DNA from: Firmicutes bacterium UBA6132
Lineage (GTDB): Bacteria; Bacillota_A; Clostridia; Tissierellales; Sedimentibacteraceae
Reading direction: 5' to 3'
Length of the DNA: 54,426 nucleotides
Assembly (NCBI GenBank): GCA_002435835.1
Contig: DIVM01000288.1
Coordinates: 1-54,426, forward strand
A program made the translations under genes and the position numbers. The stretch's first letter is position 1; every line of letters begins with the position of its first letter. A model generated the notes under the pieces. The model saw only the letters and a program-made list of their open reading frames with translations, had not been told where the DNA came from and did not search any database. Below are positions 35,260-43,170 of the stretch, piece after piece.

Positions 35260-35754
35260 ATGTTCGAGAAAACAGGAATTCCAAGTGAAGAAATGGTAAT
35301 GGGAATATTCCCGACTATAGATAGAATAAATCAAGGACCTGTTGCAGTTGTAGAATGCTACAAAGAAATACCTTGCAACCCTTGTCAAACAGCATGTAAA
35401 TTTAATGCAATAATTGTAGGTGAAGATATAAACAATATTCCAAAAGTTAATGACGAAAATTGTACTGGTTGTGCTATTTGTTTAAGTAAATGCCCAGGAC
35501 TTGCTATAATGGTTATTGATGGTTCGAAATCAGATGAAACTGTTCAAATACGTATACCTTATGAATTTTTACCACTTCCTAAAGAAGGTGATGTTGTTAA
35601 AGGATTAAGCAGAGAAGGTAAACATATTACAGATGTAAAAATATTAAAAGTTCTAAATCCTAAATCCTTTGATAGAACACCTGTTATTACATTTGAAGTA
35701 AACAGAAAATATATGTATGATATTAGGAATATTAAAACAGAGGTGAGGTCATAA
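35260..35754 (+). CDS. 4Fe-4S ferredoxin-type subunit
   Basis: A 164-residue protein with CYKEIPCNPCQTACKFNAI (about 29-47) and CTGCAICLSKCPGLAI (about 68-83), enough for one or two 4Fe-4S clusters. The C-terminal half has a beta-rich region of unknown role. Comparable ferredoxin subunits occur in archaeal dye-linked proline dehydrogenase operons. Strong RBS AAAGGAGGT. It ends with a one-base overlap (TAATG) with the next gene. Confidence 0.83.
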   Translation: MFEKTGIPSEEMVMGIFPTIDRINQGPVAVVECYKEIPCNPCQTACKFNAIIVGEDINNIPKVNDENCTGCAICLSKCPGLAIMVIDGSKSDETVQIRIPYEFLPLPKEGDVVKGLSREGKHITDVKILKVLNPKSFDRTPVITFEVNRKYMYDIRNIKTEVRS

Positions 35755-36035
35755 TGGATGATAATACTATAATATGTAGATGTTCTGACATAACTTTAAA
35801 ACAAGTTAGAGATTTAATTGCTGAAGGTTATGTAACATATGATGAAATAAAACGTATAACTCGTATTGGCATGGGTCCTTGCCAAGGAAAAACATGTGGC
35901 CAATTAGTAATGAGAGAAATTGCAAATGCAACAGGACAAAATATAAAAGATGTAAAATTTATGACTAACAGACCTCCTGTAGTAGGTGTTAAATTAGGAT
36001 TAATTGCTGAGGAGGGGAAAAAAGATGAGGAATAA
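35754..36035 (+). CDS. BFD-like [2Fe-2S] protein
   Basis: A 93-residue protein with the bacterioferritin-associated-ferredoxin-type motif: CRCSDITLKQVRDLI (about 8-22) and RIGMGPCQGKTCGQLV (about 40-55), four cysteines in CxC...CxxxxC order. Such domains are separate subunits or fused to HcnB-type flavoproteins. It is coupled at both ends, overlapping the final flavoprotein gene by 11 bases. Confidence 0.85.
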   Translation: MDDNTIICRCSDITLKQVRDLIAEGYVTYDEIKRITRIGMGPCQGKTCGQLVMREIANATGQNIKDVKFMTNRPPVVGVKLGLIAEEGKKDEE

Positions 36036-37173
36036 TGCAGAGGTAGTAATTATCGGTGGCGGCATATCTGGATGTTCAATAGCCTATAACTTAGCAAAAA
36101 AAGGTGTTAAAAATATAGTTGTTATAGAAAAAAATTATATTTGTTCAGGTTCCACAGGAAGATGTGGCGCTGGAGTTAGAATGCAGTGGGGAACTGAAAT
36201 GAACTGCAAAATAGCGAAGAAAAGTATTGAATTTTTCGAAAATGCTAACGAAATTCTTGAATATAAAAGAGATGTAGAATTTAAACAAAGTGGATATTTA
36301 TTAGTAGCTGATACTGATAAAGAAATCGAACAATTTAAGAAAAATATTGAAGTTCAACATGCATGCGGTATACCTTCTAAAATGTTAACTTTGCAAGAAG
36401 CTAAAGAAATTGTTCCTTATTTAAATACTGATATTTTAAAAGGAGCAGCATTTTGCAAAAAAGACGGCTTTTTAAATCCATTTAAAACAACGGATGCATT
36501 TTATCAAGCAGCTAAAAAACTTGGAGTTGAATTTTACACTTTTACTGAAGTTACTGGAATAAAAGTGGAGCATGGAAAAGTAATAGGAGTTGAAACAACA
36601 AAAGGTAATATAGCTACAAATATTGTTGTAAATGCAACAAACGGTTGGTCTAAAAATATATGTGAAATGGTTGGCATGGATGTTCCTGTATATTCAGAAC
36701 GTCATCAGATAATGGTAACAGAACCAGTTGAACCATTACAAGGACCAATGGTCATGTCATTTGGACTTAACTTTTATATTCAACAATCTCTTGATGGTTC
36801 ATTCATAGGAGGACGAGGGGATGCTAATGAACCAAGAGATTTAAGAATGACATCAAGCTGGCACTTTTTAGAGGAAATGGCTAAAACAATGGATTTAGTT
36901 TTACCTACTATTTCTAAATTAAGAGTAATAAGACAATGGGCAGGACTTTATAATATGACTCCAGATAAACAGCCTATTTATGATAAATCTGAAAATATTG
37001 AAGGTTTTTATATTGCAATTGGTTATAGTGGACATGGATTTATGTTTGGACCAATTACAGGTGTTGTAATGTCTGAAATGATTCTTGGCGAAGAACCTAC
37101 AATTGATGTAAGTATGCTTAATTTAAATCGCTTCAAAACAGGTAAATTGCTGCTTGAACCATCAGTTGTATAA
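36025..37173 (+). CDS. FAD-dependent amino acid dehydrogenase, DAO family (HcnC / ProDH beta-like)
   Basis: About 382 residues, D-amino-acid-oxidase fold. FAD motif VVIIGGGISGCSIAYNLA (about 7-24), CSGSTGRCGAGVRMQWG (about 43-59), and the substrate/FAD region YNMTPDKQPIYDKSENIEGFYIA..YSGHGFMFGP (about 310-345). This is the substrate-oxidising subunit. Candidates are L-proline, D-hydroxyproline, sarcosine, glycine or another secondary amine. The adjacent Xaa-Pro peptidase favours a proline-type substrate (inference). ATG at 36025 follows GAGGAGGGG and is used rather than the TTG at 36004. Confidence 0.87.
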   Translation: MRNNAEVVIIGGGISGCSIAYNLAKKGVKNIVVIEKNYICSGSTGRCGAGVRMQWGTEMNCKIAKKSIEFFENANEILEYKRDVEFKQSGYLLVADTDKEIEQFKKNIEVQHACGIPSKMLTLQEAKEIVPYLNTDILKGAAFCKKDGFLNPFKTTDAFYQAAKKLGVEFYTFTEVTGIKVEHGKVIGVETTKGNIATNIVVNATNGWSKNICEMVGMDVPVYSERHQIMVTEPVEPLQGPMVMSFGLNFYIQQSLDGSFIGGRGDANEPRDLRMTSSWHFLEEMAKTMDLVLPTISKLRVIRQWAGLYNMTPDKQPIYDKSENIEGFYIAIGYSGHGFMFGPITGVVMSEMILGEEPTIDVSMLNLNRFKTGKLLLEPSVV

Positions 37174-37182
37174 AAATTTAAT

Positions 37183-37222
37183 AAAAATAAATGCAACTGA
37201 GATAACTGTTGCATTTATTTTT
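37183..37222 (+). terminator. Terminator of the dehydrogenase operon
   Basis: A perfect 15-base stem, AAAAATAAATGCAAC (37183-37197) with its complement at 37208-37222, ten-base loop, ending in T residues. Confidence 0.85.
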
Positions 37223-37250
37223 GTCCGGTACTATAATATATTGGTATAAT
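37221..37250 (+). promoter_or_regulatory. Possible sigma-A promoter of the M24 peptidase gene
   Basis: TTGTCC (37221-37226), an 18-base spacer and TATAAT (37245-37250). It begins at the end of the preceding terminator, so the peptidase gene likely has its own transcript in addition to any read-through. Confidence 0.5.
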
Positions 37251-37297
37251 TTGTATAAAGTCATACAAAAATATATAATATTTGAAAGAGGTGTGAT

Positions 37298-38401
37298 ATG
37301 AATAAAAAGTATTTAGAAAAGCTCGTTTCAATTTTAAAGAATAAAAACATAGATGCAATTTTGGTTGCACCATCGGAAGAAATGGAGTTTTTAGTGGGGC
37401 ATAATACACATTTGTGCGAACGATTTCAAGCCCTTATAATTAAAAATGACGGAACTTATTTTTACATATGTAATTTATTAACTGTTGATGAAATACAATC
37501 TGTTTTAGGATCTAATATTAAAGTATATGGTTGGTTTGATGGCAATTTATTTACAGATACGGTACATAAGGCATTTGAAGAAAATAATTTAATAGGTAAA
37601 ACAATTGCAGTAAACTCTACAGAAAGAGCTATATTAATTCTTCAAATAATCGAAGCAATGGATGTTAAATTTGTCAATGGTAAGCCTCTTCTTGAAGAAA
37701 TGAGAATGATAAAAGATTATGAAGAACTTGAAAATTTGCGAAATGCAGCAAGAATTACTGATGAGTCTTATGAAGAATTATTAAAGTTCATAAAACCTGG
37801 TATAAAAGAAAAAGATATAGCAGATAAAATGAATGAAATATTTAAAGCTAAGGGAGCTGATGAAGGATTTACAATGGTATGCTCAGGCCCAAATTCTTCA
37901 TATCCTCATTATAATAATAATCAAAGAGTTATTGAAGAAAAAGATATAATCGTTCTTGATTGGGGTTGTAAATATAATAACATGTGTGCTGACATGTCAA
38001 GAACTGTTTTTGTAGGAGGAATTACTGAAGAAGAAAAAGAAATATATGAAATAGTTCTTGCATCACAAGAAGCAGGAGAAAAGGCAGCAGTAAACGGTGC
38101 TTTTATACCTGATGTGGATAAGGCTTCAAGAGATATTATTAACAATGCAGGATATGAAAAATACTTTTTCACAAGATTAGGTCATGGTATAGGTTATTCT
38201 GTTCATGAATCTCCAGATATAAAAACAAGTAATAAAAGAAATCTTGAGCCAGGAATGGTTTTTAGTATAGAACCTGGAATTTATATAGCTGGTAAATTTG
38301 GAATGAGAATTGAAAACATAGTAGCAGTTACTGAAAATGGCAATGAAATATTAAATAAAGCATCAAAAGAAATTAAAATAATTTGTCCATTAAGTAAGTA
38401 G
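37298..38401 (+). CDS. Xaa-Pro aminopeptidase/dipeptidase (M24 family)
   Basis: A 367-residue metallopeptidase with an N-terminal creatinase-like domain (about 1-130) and a C-terminal pita-bread domain. Metal ligands are readable: Asp in VLDWGCKYNNMCADMSRT (about 222-239), His in RLGHGIGYSVHESPD (about 294-308), Glu in SIEPGIYI and Glu in GMRIENIVAV. It cleaves bonds before or after proline; aminopeptidase and prolidase cannot be told apart by eye. Its place after a proline-dehydrogenase-like operon supports a proline-releasing role. Confidence 0.88.
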   Translation: MNKKYLEKLVSILKNKNIDAILVAPSEEMEFLVGHNTHLCERFQALIIKNDGTYFYICNLLTVDEIQSVLGSNIKVYGWFDGNLFTDTVHKAFEENNLIGKTIAVNSTERAILILQIIEAMDVKFVNGKPLLEEMRMIKDYEELENLRNAARITDESYEELLKFIKPGIKEKDIADKMNEIFKAKGADEGFTMVCSGPNSSYPHYNNNQRVIEEKDIIVLDWGCKYNNMCADMSRTVFVGGITEEEKEIYEIVLASQEAGEKAAVNGAFIPDVDKASRDIINNAGYEKYFFTRLGHGIGYSVHESPDIKTSNKRNLEPGMVFSIEPGIYIAGKFGMRIENIVAVTENGNEILNKASKEIKIICPLSK

Positions 38402-38447
38402 AAAATTTCTTGCTTTTATTTAAATTTGTAGAAATTGTTAAAAAAAC

Positions 38448-38525
38448 TTGTAAATTTGAACATAATTATGTATAATGATATTGTATCGTAAAGCAAACTG
38501 CAAATCGGTTTGCATCACAACGATA
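38448..38525 (+). promoter_or_regulatory. Sigma-A promoter with nested palindromes at the start site
   Basis: TTGTAA (38448-38453), a 17-base spacer and TATAAT (38471-38476) precede the M19 dipeptidase gene. Just after, TATCGT (38484-38489) and ACGATA (38520-38525) enclose a perfect TGCAAA-TCGG-TTTGCA palindrome (38499-38514). This could be an operator at the transcription start or a 5' stem-loop of the mRNA. Confidence 0.6.
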
Positions 38526-38592
38526 AAATAAATATGTAAAAATACCCATATTTATTTTTAACATATTTATTATATTATTAAAGGAGATTAAA

Positions 38593-39621
38593 ATGGGTTT
38601 TAAAGAAAAGGCTTTACAATTGCATATAAACAATATTGTTGTTGATACTCATTTAGATCTTGCAGGTGAAATTTACAACAGAAATTTAGCAGGTGAAAAA
38701 AATATCATTAAAAACATTTACCTAGATAATTTCAAAAAAGCAGGATTTAATATAATAGTATCGTCATTATACATAGAAAGTGTATACTTGCCTGAAGCGG
38801 CTTTAAAGATAGCACTTTTACAAATAAAATCTCTAATAGAGGATGTTGAATCCTGTAATGGAGAAGTTCAAATAATAAAAGATAAGAATCAGCTTAATAA
38901 AGTAATAAAAGAAAATAAAATAGGAATAATAATTTCTTTTGAAGGACTTGAACCTATTGGAAATGATATAGGTCTTTTAAGAGTTTTTCATGAACTTGGA
39001 GTAAGAGGAGCGGGTTTAGTTTGGTCAAGAAGAAATTATGTTGGCGATGGCTGTCACTTTAGTTTAAAAGAAGAAGGACAAAAGGGAGGTCTTACTAATT
39101 TTGGAGTTGAAGTTGTAAAAAAATTAGAAGATCTGAATATGTTCATAGATGTAAGTCATTTAAATGATGAAGGATTTTGGGATGTAGTCAAATTTACTAA
39201 AAAACCTTTCATTGCTTCTCATTCTAATGTTAGAAATATTCATGGCAGTATGAGAAACCTAACTGACCAGCAAATTAAAATAATTAAAGAAAGAAATGGT
39301 GTAATAGGTTTAAATGCTTATAAGTCAATTGCAGGAGTACAAGAAGGTGATAATGCAATTCTTAAACTATGTGATCATATAGAATATATAGTAAATCTTG
39401 TAGGTGCAAATCACGTTGGATATGGTTTTGATTTATGTGATAGCTATTATGAAAGTGAATTAAAGTATAAATATGAACCACATAAAAGTGATTGTTTAAG
39501 TTCACATGTAGAGTCTTTATTGTTGACGGAAGAGCTTTTAAGAAGGGGAATATCAGAAGAATATGTAAAACTTATTATAGGTGGTAATTTTTTACGAGTA
39601 TTTAATGAAATACTTCTCTAA
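38593..39621 (+). CDS. Membrane dipeptidase-type metallopeptidase (M19)
   Basis: A 342-residue renal-dipeptidase-like zinc enzyme. Zinc and active-site motifs are VDTHLDLAGE (about 17-26), SFEGLEPIGND (about 115-125), RGAGLVWSRRNYVGDGC, FIDVSHLNDEGFWDV (about 190-204, His) and PFIASHSNVRNIHGSMRN (about 209-226, His). It has no signal peptide, so it is probably cytoplasmic despite the family name. It hydrolyses dipeptides, including some with D-residues. It fits with the neighbouring peptide importer. Confidence 0.87.
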   Translation: MGFKEKALQLHINNIVVDTHLDLAGEIYNRNLAGEKNIIKNIYLDNFKKAGFNIIVSSLYIESVYLPEAALKIALLQIKSLIEDVESCNGEVQIIKDKNQLNKVIKENKIGIIISFEGLEPIGNDIGLLRVFHELGVRGAGLVWSRRNYVGDGCHFSLKEEGQKGGLTNFGVEVVKKLEDLNMFIDVSHLNDEGFWDVVKFTKKPFIASHSNVRNIHGSMRNLTDQQIKIIKERNGVIGLNAYKSIAGVQEGDNAILKLCDHIEYIVNLVGANHVGYGFDLCDSYYESELKYKYEPHKSDCLSSHVESLLLTEELLRRGISEEYVKLIIGGNFLRVFNEILL

Positions 39622-39668
39622 AAAATGATATAATATATTTGTACAATTAAAAAAATTGGAGTGTAAAG

Positions 39669-40178
39669 ATGAAGTATTTTATTAAAGAGTGGGTTGTGCC
39701 TATAGTAATTGCATTGGTAATAGTTCTATTTTTAAATAAGTTTGTATTTATTTTAGTTACTGTACCAACTGGATCTATGGAAACTACAATAATGCCTGGA
39801 GACAGACTTTATGTCAATGAATTATTTGATATAGATGATGCAGAGCGTGGCGATATATTAGTTTTTAAATCAGAAGAATTAGATAATAAGAGGCTTGTAA
39901 AAAGACTTATTGGATTACCGGGGGAAACTGTTGAAATTAAAGAAGACGGTTCAGTTTACATAGATGGTGAAAAATTAAGTGAACCTTATGCTGTAGATTC
40001 AGTGAGTGAAGAAAAAACATTCACTGTTCCAGATAATTGTTATTTTTTTATGGGAGACAACAGACCTATATCATATGATGCAAGATTTTGGAAAAATCCT
40101 TATATAAATGAAAAACAAATTATTGGGGAAGCACTATTTAGATTTTTCCCATTTGATAGAATAGGAAATGTTGAATAA
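39669..40178 (+). CDS. lepB: Signal peptidase I
   Basis: A 169-residue type I signal peptidase of Bacillus SipS size. It has an N-terminal membrane anchor (about 8-28). The catalytic Ser is in PTGSMETTIMPGDRL (about 34-48) and the Lys in DNKRLVKRLIGLPGETVEI (about 76-94), and the box E region is MGDNRPISYDARFW (about 131-144). It cleaves signal peptides on the outer face of the membrane. It sits between peptidase genes but is likely a general housekeeping enzyme. Confidence 0.93.
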   Translation: MKYFIKEWVVPIVIALVIVLFLNKFVFILVTVPTGSMETTIMPGDRLYVNELFDIDDAERGDILVFKSEELDNKRLVKRLIGLPGETVEIKEDGSVYIDGEKLSEPYAVDSVSEEKTFTVPDNCYFFMGDNRPISYDARFWKNPYINEKQIIGEALFRFFPFDRIGNVE

Positions 40179-40184
40179 TTAAAT

Positions 40185-40220
40185 ACATTAAAGGAACGGC
40201 AAAAACCGTTCCTTTAATGT
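40185..40220 (+). terminator. Strong hairpin after lepB
   Basis: A perfect 15-base stem, ACATTAAAGGAACGG (40185-40199) with its complement at 40206-40220, six-base loop. There is no clear T-run after it, so it may act as an RNA-end stabiliser as much as a terminator. Confidence 0.6.
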
Positions 40221-40274
40221 TCAGAAATTAGAAAGATTATTTAGTTAATAAATTTGTTGTCTTGATTTATCGTG

Positions 40275-40386
40275 ATTAAATTATAATATTTTTCTTTCCT
40301 GATAACTTTTTGGAAATTGTAACTTCAAGAAAAAAACGATGGCATAAAATAACATCTAACGTCATTGAAAAATATTATAATTTAAT
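40275..40386. repeat. 112-bp element with perfect 20-bp terminal inverted repeats
   Basis: ATTAAATTATAATATTTTTC (40275-40294) and its exact complement (40367-40386) bound a 72-bp centre with no ORF. It lies in the 303-bp gap between lepB and pepD. Size and perfect ends suggest a miniature inverted-repeat element, but I see no target duplication. The rest of this gap, 40387-40481, shows only AT-rich sequence and the pepD RBS. Confidence 0.5.
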
Positions 40387-40481
40387 TTTTAACAGTACCG
40401 AGTTTATAAAGTTTAGTAAAGTTAGTTGTAAATAATAAATAATTTAAAAATAAATATAAATTAATTTAGGAGGGTTTAATT

Positions 40482-41918
40482 ATGGGTAGAGTGTTAGAAG
40501 GTTTGAAACCAGAAAAAGTATTTTATTATTTTGAAGAGATTTCGCAAATTCCAAGGGGTTCTAAAAATGAAAAGCAAATATCTGACTATTTGTATAATTT
40601 AGCCAATGAAAAGGGATGGGAAGTAATTCAAGATGAAGCGCTCAATATTATTATAAAAAAACCTGCAACTAAAGGTTATGAAAATGCTCCTGTTGTTATG
40701 CTTCAAGGTCATATGGATATGGTTTGTGAAAAAAATGAAGGTGTTATACATGATTTTGAAAAAGATCCTATTAAATTAAGAATTAAAGATGATTGTATTT
40801 ATGCAACTGATACCACTTTAGGTGCTGATAATGGAATAGCAGTGGCATATGTTTTAGCTGTATTAGATTCAAATGAAATTGAACATCCTGCTTTAGAAGT
40901 TTTGATAACAACTGATGAAGAACAGGGTATGAGTGGTGCTGAAAAAGTTGATGGCTGTATTTTTAAAAGTAAGTATCTTTTAAATTTAGACTCAGAAGAA
41001 GAAGGTGTTTTTACTTCTGGTTGTGCAGGCGGAGCTGAAATAATATTTAAAATTCCTGTAAAAAGACAGGAAAACAAAAAAGCAGCTTATAAATTAGTTG
41101 TAAAAGGATTATTCGGTGGACATTCTGGTGTTGACATACATAAAGAAAGAGCTAATGCGAATAAAATTCTCGGAAGAATTTTATATGATTTAATAAATGA
41201 TATTGAATTAATATCTATTAATGGTGGGTCAAAACCTAATGCAATACCTCGTGAAGCTAATGCTTTAGTATCGACAGAAAATATAGAACAAGTTAAAAAT
41301 AAAATTAAAGATTGGGACTTAATACTTAAAAATGAATTTGCATTTACGGACCCAGATGTAGTTGTATTTATAGAAGAAACAAATAAAACAGATTTCCCAT
41401 TAGAAAAAGAAATATTAAAAAAAGTGACTTCTTTAATAAATTTAACTTTTCATGGCGTATTATCTAAAAGTACAGAAATAGATTTAATTATTAGTTCTAA
41501 CAACTTAGGAGTAATTACCACCGATGAAAATTATATAAATTTCAATAATCATCCAAGAAGCTCTGTTATGAGTTTATTGTCTAATAGCTTTATACCAGCT
41601 ATGAAACAGCTTGGTGATTTATTGGATATTGAATGTGAGGTTGGTAGTTTTTACCCTGGTTGGGAATATGTTAAAAATTCACCATTAAGAGATTTATGTA
41701 TTGAAACTTATAAGGAAATGTACAACAAAGAACCAGTAGTAGGAGCTATTCATGCTGGTTTAGAATGCGGATTATTAATGGAGAAAGTAAAAGGATTGGA
41801 CGCAATTTCATTAGGTCCTGATGGTTGGGATGTTCATTCTCCTAATGAACATATTAGCATTAAATCCATAGAAAATACTTTTAATCTTCTTTGTTCATTA
41901 TTAAGTAAGATTAAATAA
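40482..41918 (+). CDS. pepD: Aminoacyl-histidine dipeptidase PepD (M20 family)
   Basis: A 478-residue zinc dipeptidase that cleaves Xaa-His and other dipeptides. It begins VFYYFEEISQIPRGSKNEKQ (about 13-32). Metal ligands are in LQGHMDMVCEK (about 78-88), GADNGIAVAYVLA (about 114-126, Asp), TTDEEQGMSGAE (about 142-153, Glu) and NLDSEEEGVFTSGCAGG (about 169-185). The last ligand His is in SPNEHISI near the C-terminus. Typical PepD length. AGGAGGG precedes the ATG. A terminator follows at 42030. Confidence 0.93.
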   Translation: MGRVLEGLKPEKVFYYFEEISQIPRGSKNEKQISDYLYNLANEKGWEVIQDEALNIIIKKPATKGYENAPVVMLQGHMDMVCEKNEGVIHDFEKDPIKLRIKDDCIYATDTTLGADNGIAVAYVLAVLDSNEIEHPALEVLITTDEEQGMSGAEKVDGCIFKSKYLLNLDSEEEGVFTSGCAGGAEIIFKIPVKRQENKKAAYKLVVKGLFGGHSGVDIHKERANANKILGRILYDLINDIELISINGGSKPNAIPREANALVSTENIEQVKNKIKDWDLILKNEFAFTDPDVVVFIEETNKTDFPLEKEILKKVTSLINLTFHGVLSKSTEIDLIISSNNLGVITTDENYINFNNHPRSSVMSLLSNSFIPAMKQLGDLLDIECEVGSFYPGWEYVKNSPLRDLCIETYKEMYNKEPVVGAIHAGLECGLLMEKVKGLDAISLGPDGWDVHSPNEHISIKSIENTFNLLCSLLSKIK

Positions 41919-42029
41919 TGTTTTATATAAATAAATAAGTAAAAAACAATTTAAGTATATAATTTTTTACCAATTGTTTCTAATTATATTACAAAATTCA
42001 AAATTAAATTAATTATAAAAACATTTTAG

Positions 42030-42071
42030 ATAACAAAAAATGCATTTTTATTCAAATGTATTTTTTGTTAT
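42030..42071 (+). terminator. Terminator after pepD
   Basis: Arms 42030-42047 and 42054-42071 form an 18-base stem with one G-U pair and a TTATTC loop, ending in a T-rich strand. The gap 41919-42238 otherwise holds only this and the opp promoter. Confidence 0.75.
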
Positions 42072-42174
42072 TAGTTTAGAAATATTAGTTGTTGCAGAAT
42101 ATGAACGCTTAGGTTTATTGAGAAAAACGTGTTCTTTACATTTTTAAACAAATATCTTATAATATTAAAAAATG

Positions 42175-42203
42175 TTGAAGTTGTGTTTTTAATGTGATAT
42201 AAT
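42175..42203 (+). promoter_or_regulatory. Sigma-A promoter of the opp operon
   Basis: TTGAAG (42175-42180), a 17-base spacer and TATAAT (42198-42203), with a TG two bases before the -10 box region. The oppB start is about 30 bases from the expected start of transcription. Confidence 0.7.
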
Positions 42204-42238
42204 TATAAAAATTAAAATAATAGAGAGGAGATATTTTA

Positions 42239-43156
42239 GTGGGAAGATATATAATTAAAAGAGTTATATCAGCAATAATAACTATTTGGTTTATCCTAAC
42301 ATTGACTTTTATTTTAATGAAGGCAATACCGGGTGATCCATTTATGTCACCAAGGGCAATGCAGCCAGAAGTTAAAGCAGCGGTGTATGCAAAATATGGA
42401 TTGGACAAACCTATGTTTGAACAATATATAACATATTTAACAAATTATTTACAAGGAGATTTTGGTGTTTCGTTTAAGAAAGTTGGACTTACAACTCAAC
42501 AAATAATTTCAAGTGGTTTTCCTTACTCATTAAAAATCGGTATAGGAGCATCTATTTTTATTATTATTTTTGGCATTAGTTTTGGTATTTTATCTGCATT
42601 AAAGCAAAATAAAATTCCGGACAGAACACTGATGGTTGTTTCTACATTAGGTTCAACGGTGCCAAGCTTTGTATTTGCAACTTTATTTCTTTATGTATTT
42701 AGTAAAAAACTTGGATGGGTTCCATCTTTTGGTGTTGGAACTTTAAGACATTATATTGGTCCAGTTCTATGTATAGGAATGTTTTCTCTTGCATACGTAA
42801 CCAGACTTACGCGTACCTCTATATTGGATGTTCTTCAACAAGATTATATCCGTACTGCAAGAGCAAAGGGCTTATCTGAGAAAAAGGTAATAATAAAACA
42901 TGCATTAAGGAATGCGTTAATACCTGTTGTAACATATCTTGGACCAATGATTGCAGGTTTAGTAACAGGCTCATTTGTTATAGAAAAAGTTTTTGGTATA
43001 GCTGGTATTGGCTCGTTGTTTACAACAAGCATAACTAATAGAGATTATACGTTAATAATGGGTATTACAGTATTTTTTGGTGTTTTTGTAGTTGTTACTA
43101 CACTCATAGTTGATATATTGTATATATTTATTGATCCGCGTATTAAATATGATTAG
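42239..43156 (+). CDS. oppB: Oligopeptide ABC transporter permease OppB
   Basis: A 305-residue permease with six membrane helices. The N-terminus GRYIIKRVISAIITIWFILT and MKAIPGDPF (about 2-35) is typical of OppB/DppB. The EAA loop DYIRTARAKGLSEKKVIIKHALRNALIP (about 201-228) docks onto the ATPase. It starts with GTG after AGAGGAGAT. First gene of oppBCDFA; specificity for oligopeptides versus dipeptides cannot be settled from the permease. Confidence 0.9.
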   Translation: MGRYIIKRVISAIITIWFILTLTFILMKAIPGDPFMSPRAMQPEVKAAVYAKYGLDKPMFEQYITYLTNYLQGDFGVSFKKVGLTTQQIISSGFPYSLKIGIGASIFIIIFGISFGILSALKQNKIPDRTLMVVSTLGSTVPSFVFATLFLYVFSKKLGWVPSFGVGTLRHYIGPVLCIGMFSLAYVTRLTRTSILDVLQQDYIRTARAKGLSEKKVIIKHALRNALIPVVTYLGPMIAGLVTGSFVIEKVFGIAGIGSLFTTSITNRDYTLIMGITVFFGVFVVVTTLIVDILYIFIDPRIKYD

Positions 43157-43170
43157 GAGGAATTATAATA

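Noticed and set aside
36004..36024. Earlier TTG start for the DAO-family flavoprotein
   Set aside because: It lies before the GAGGAGGGG ribosome site, which serves the ATG at 36025.
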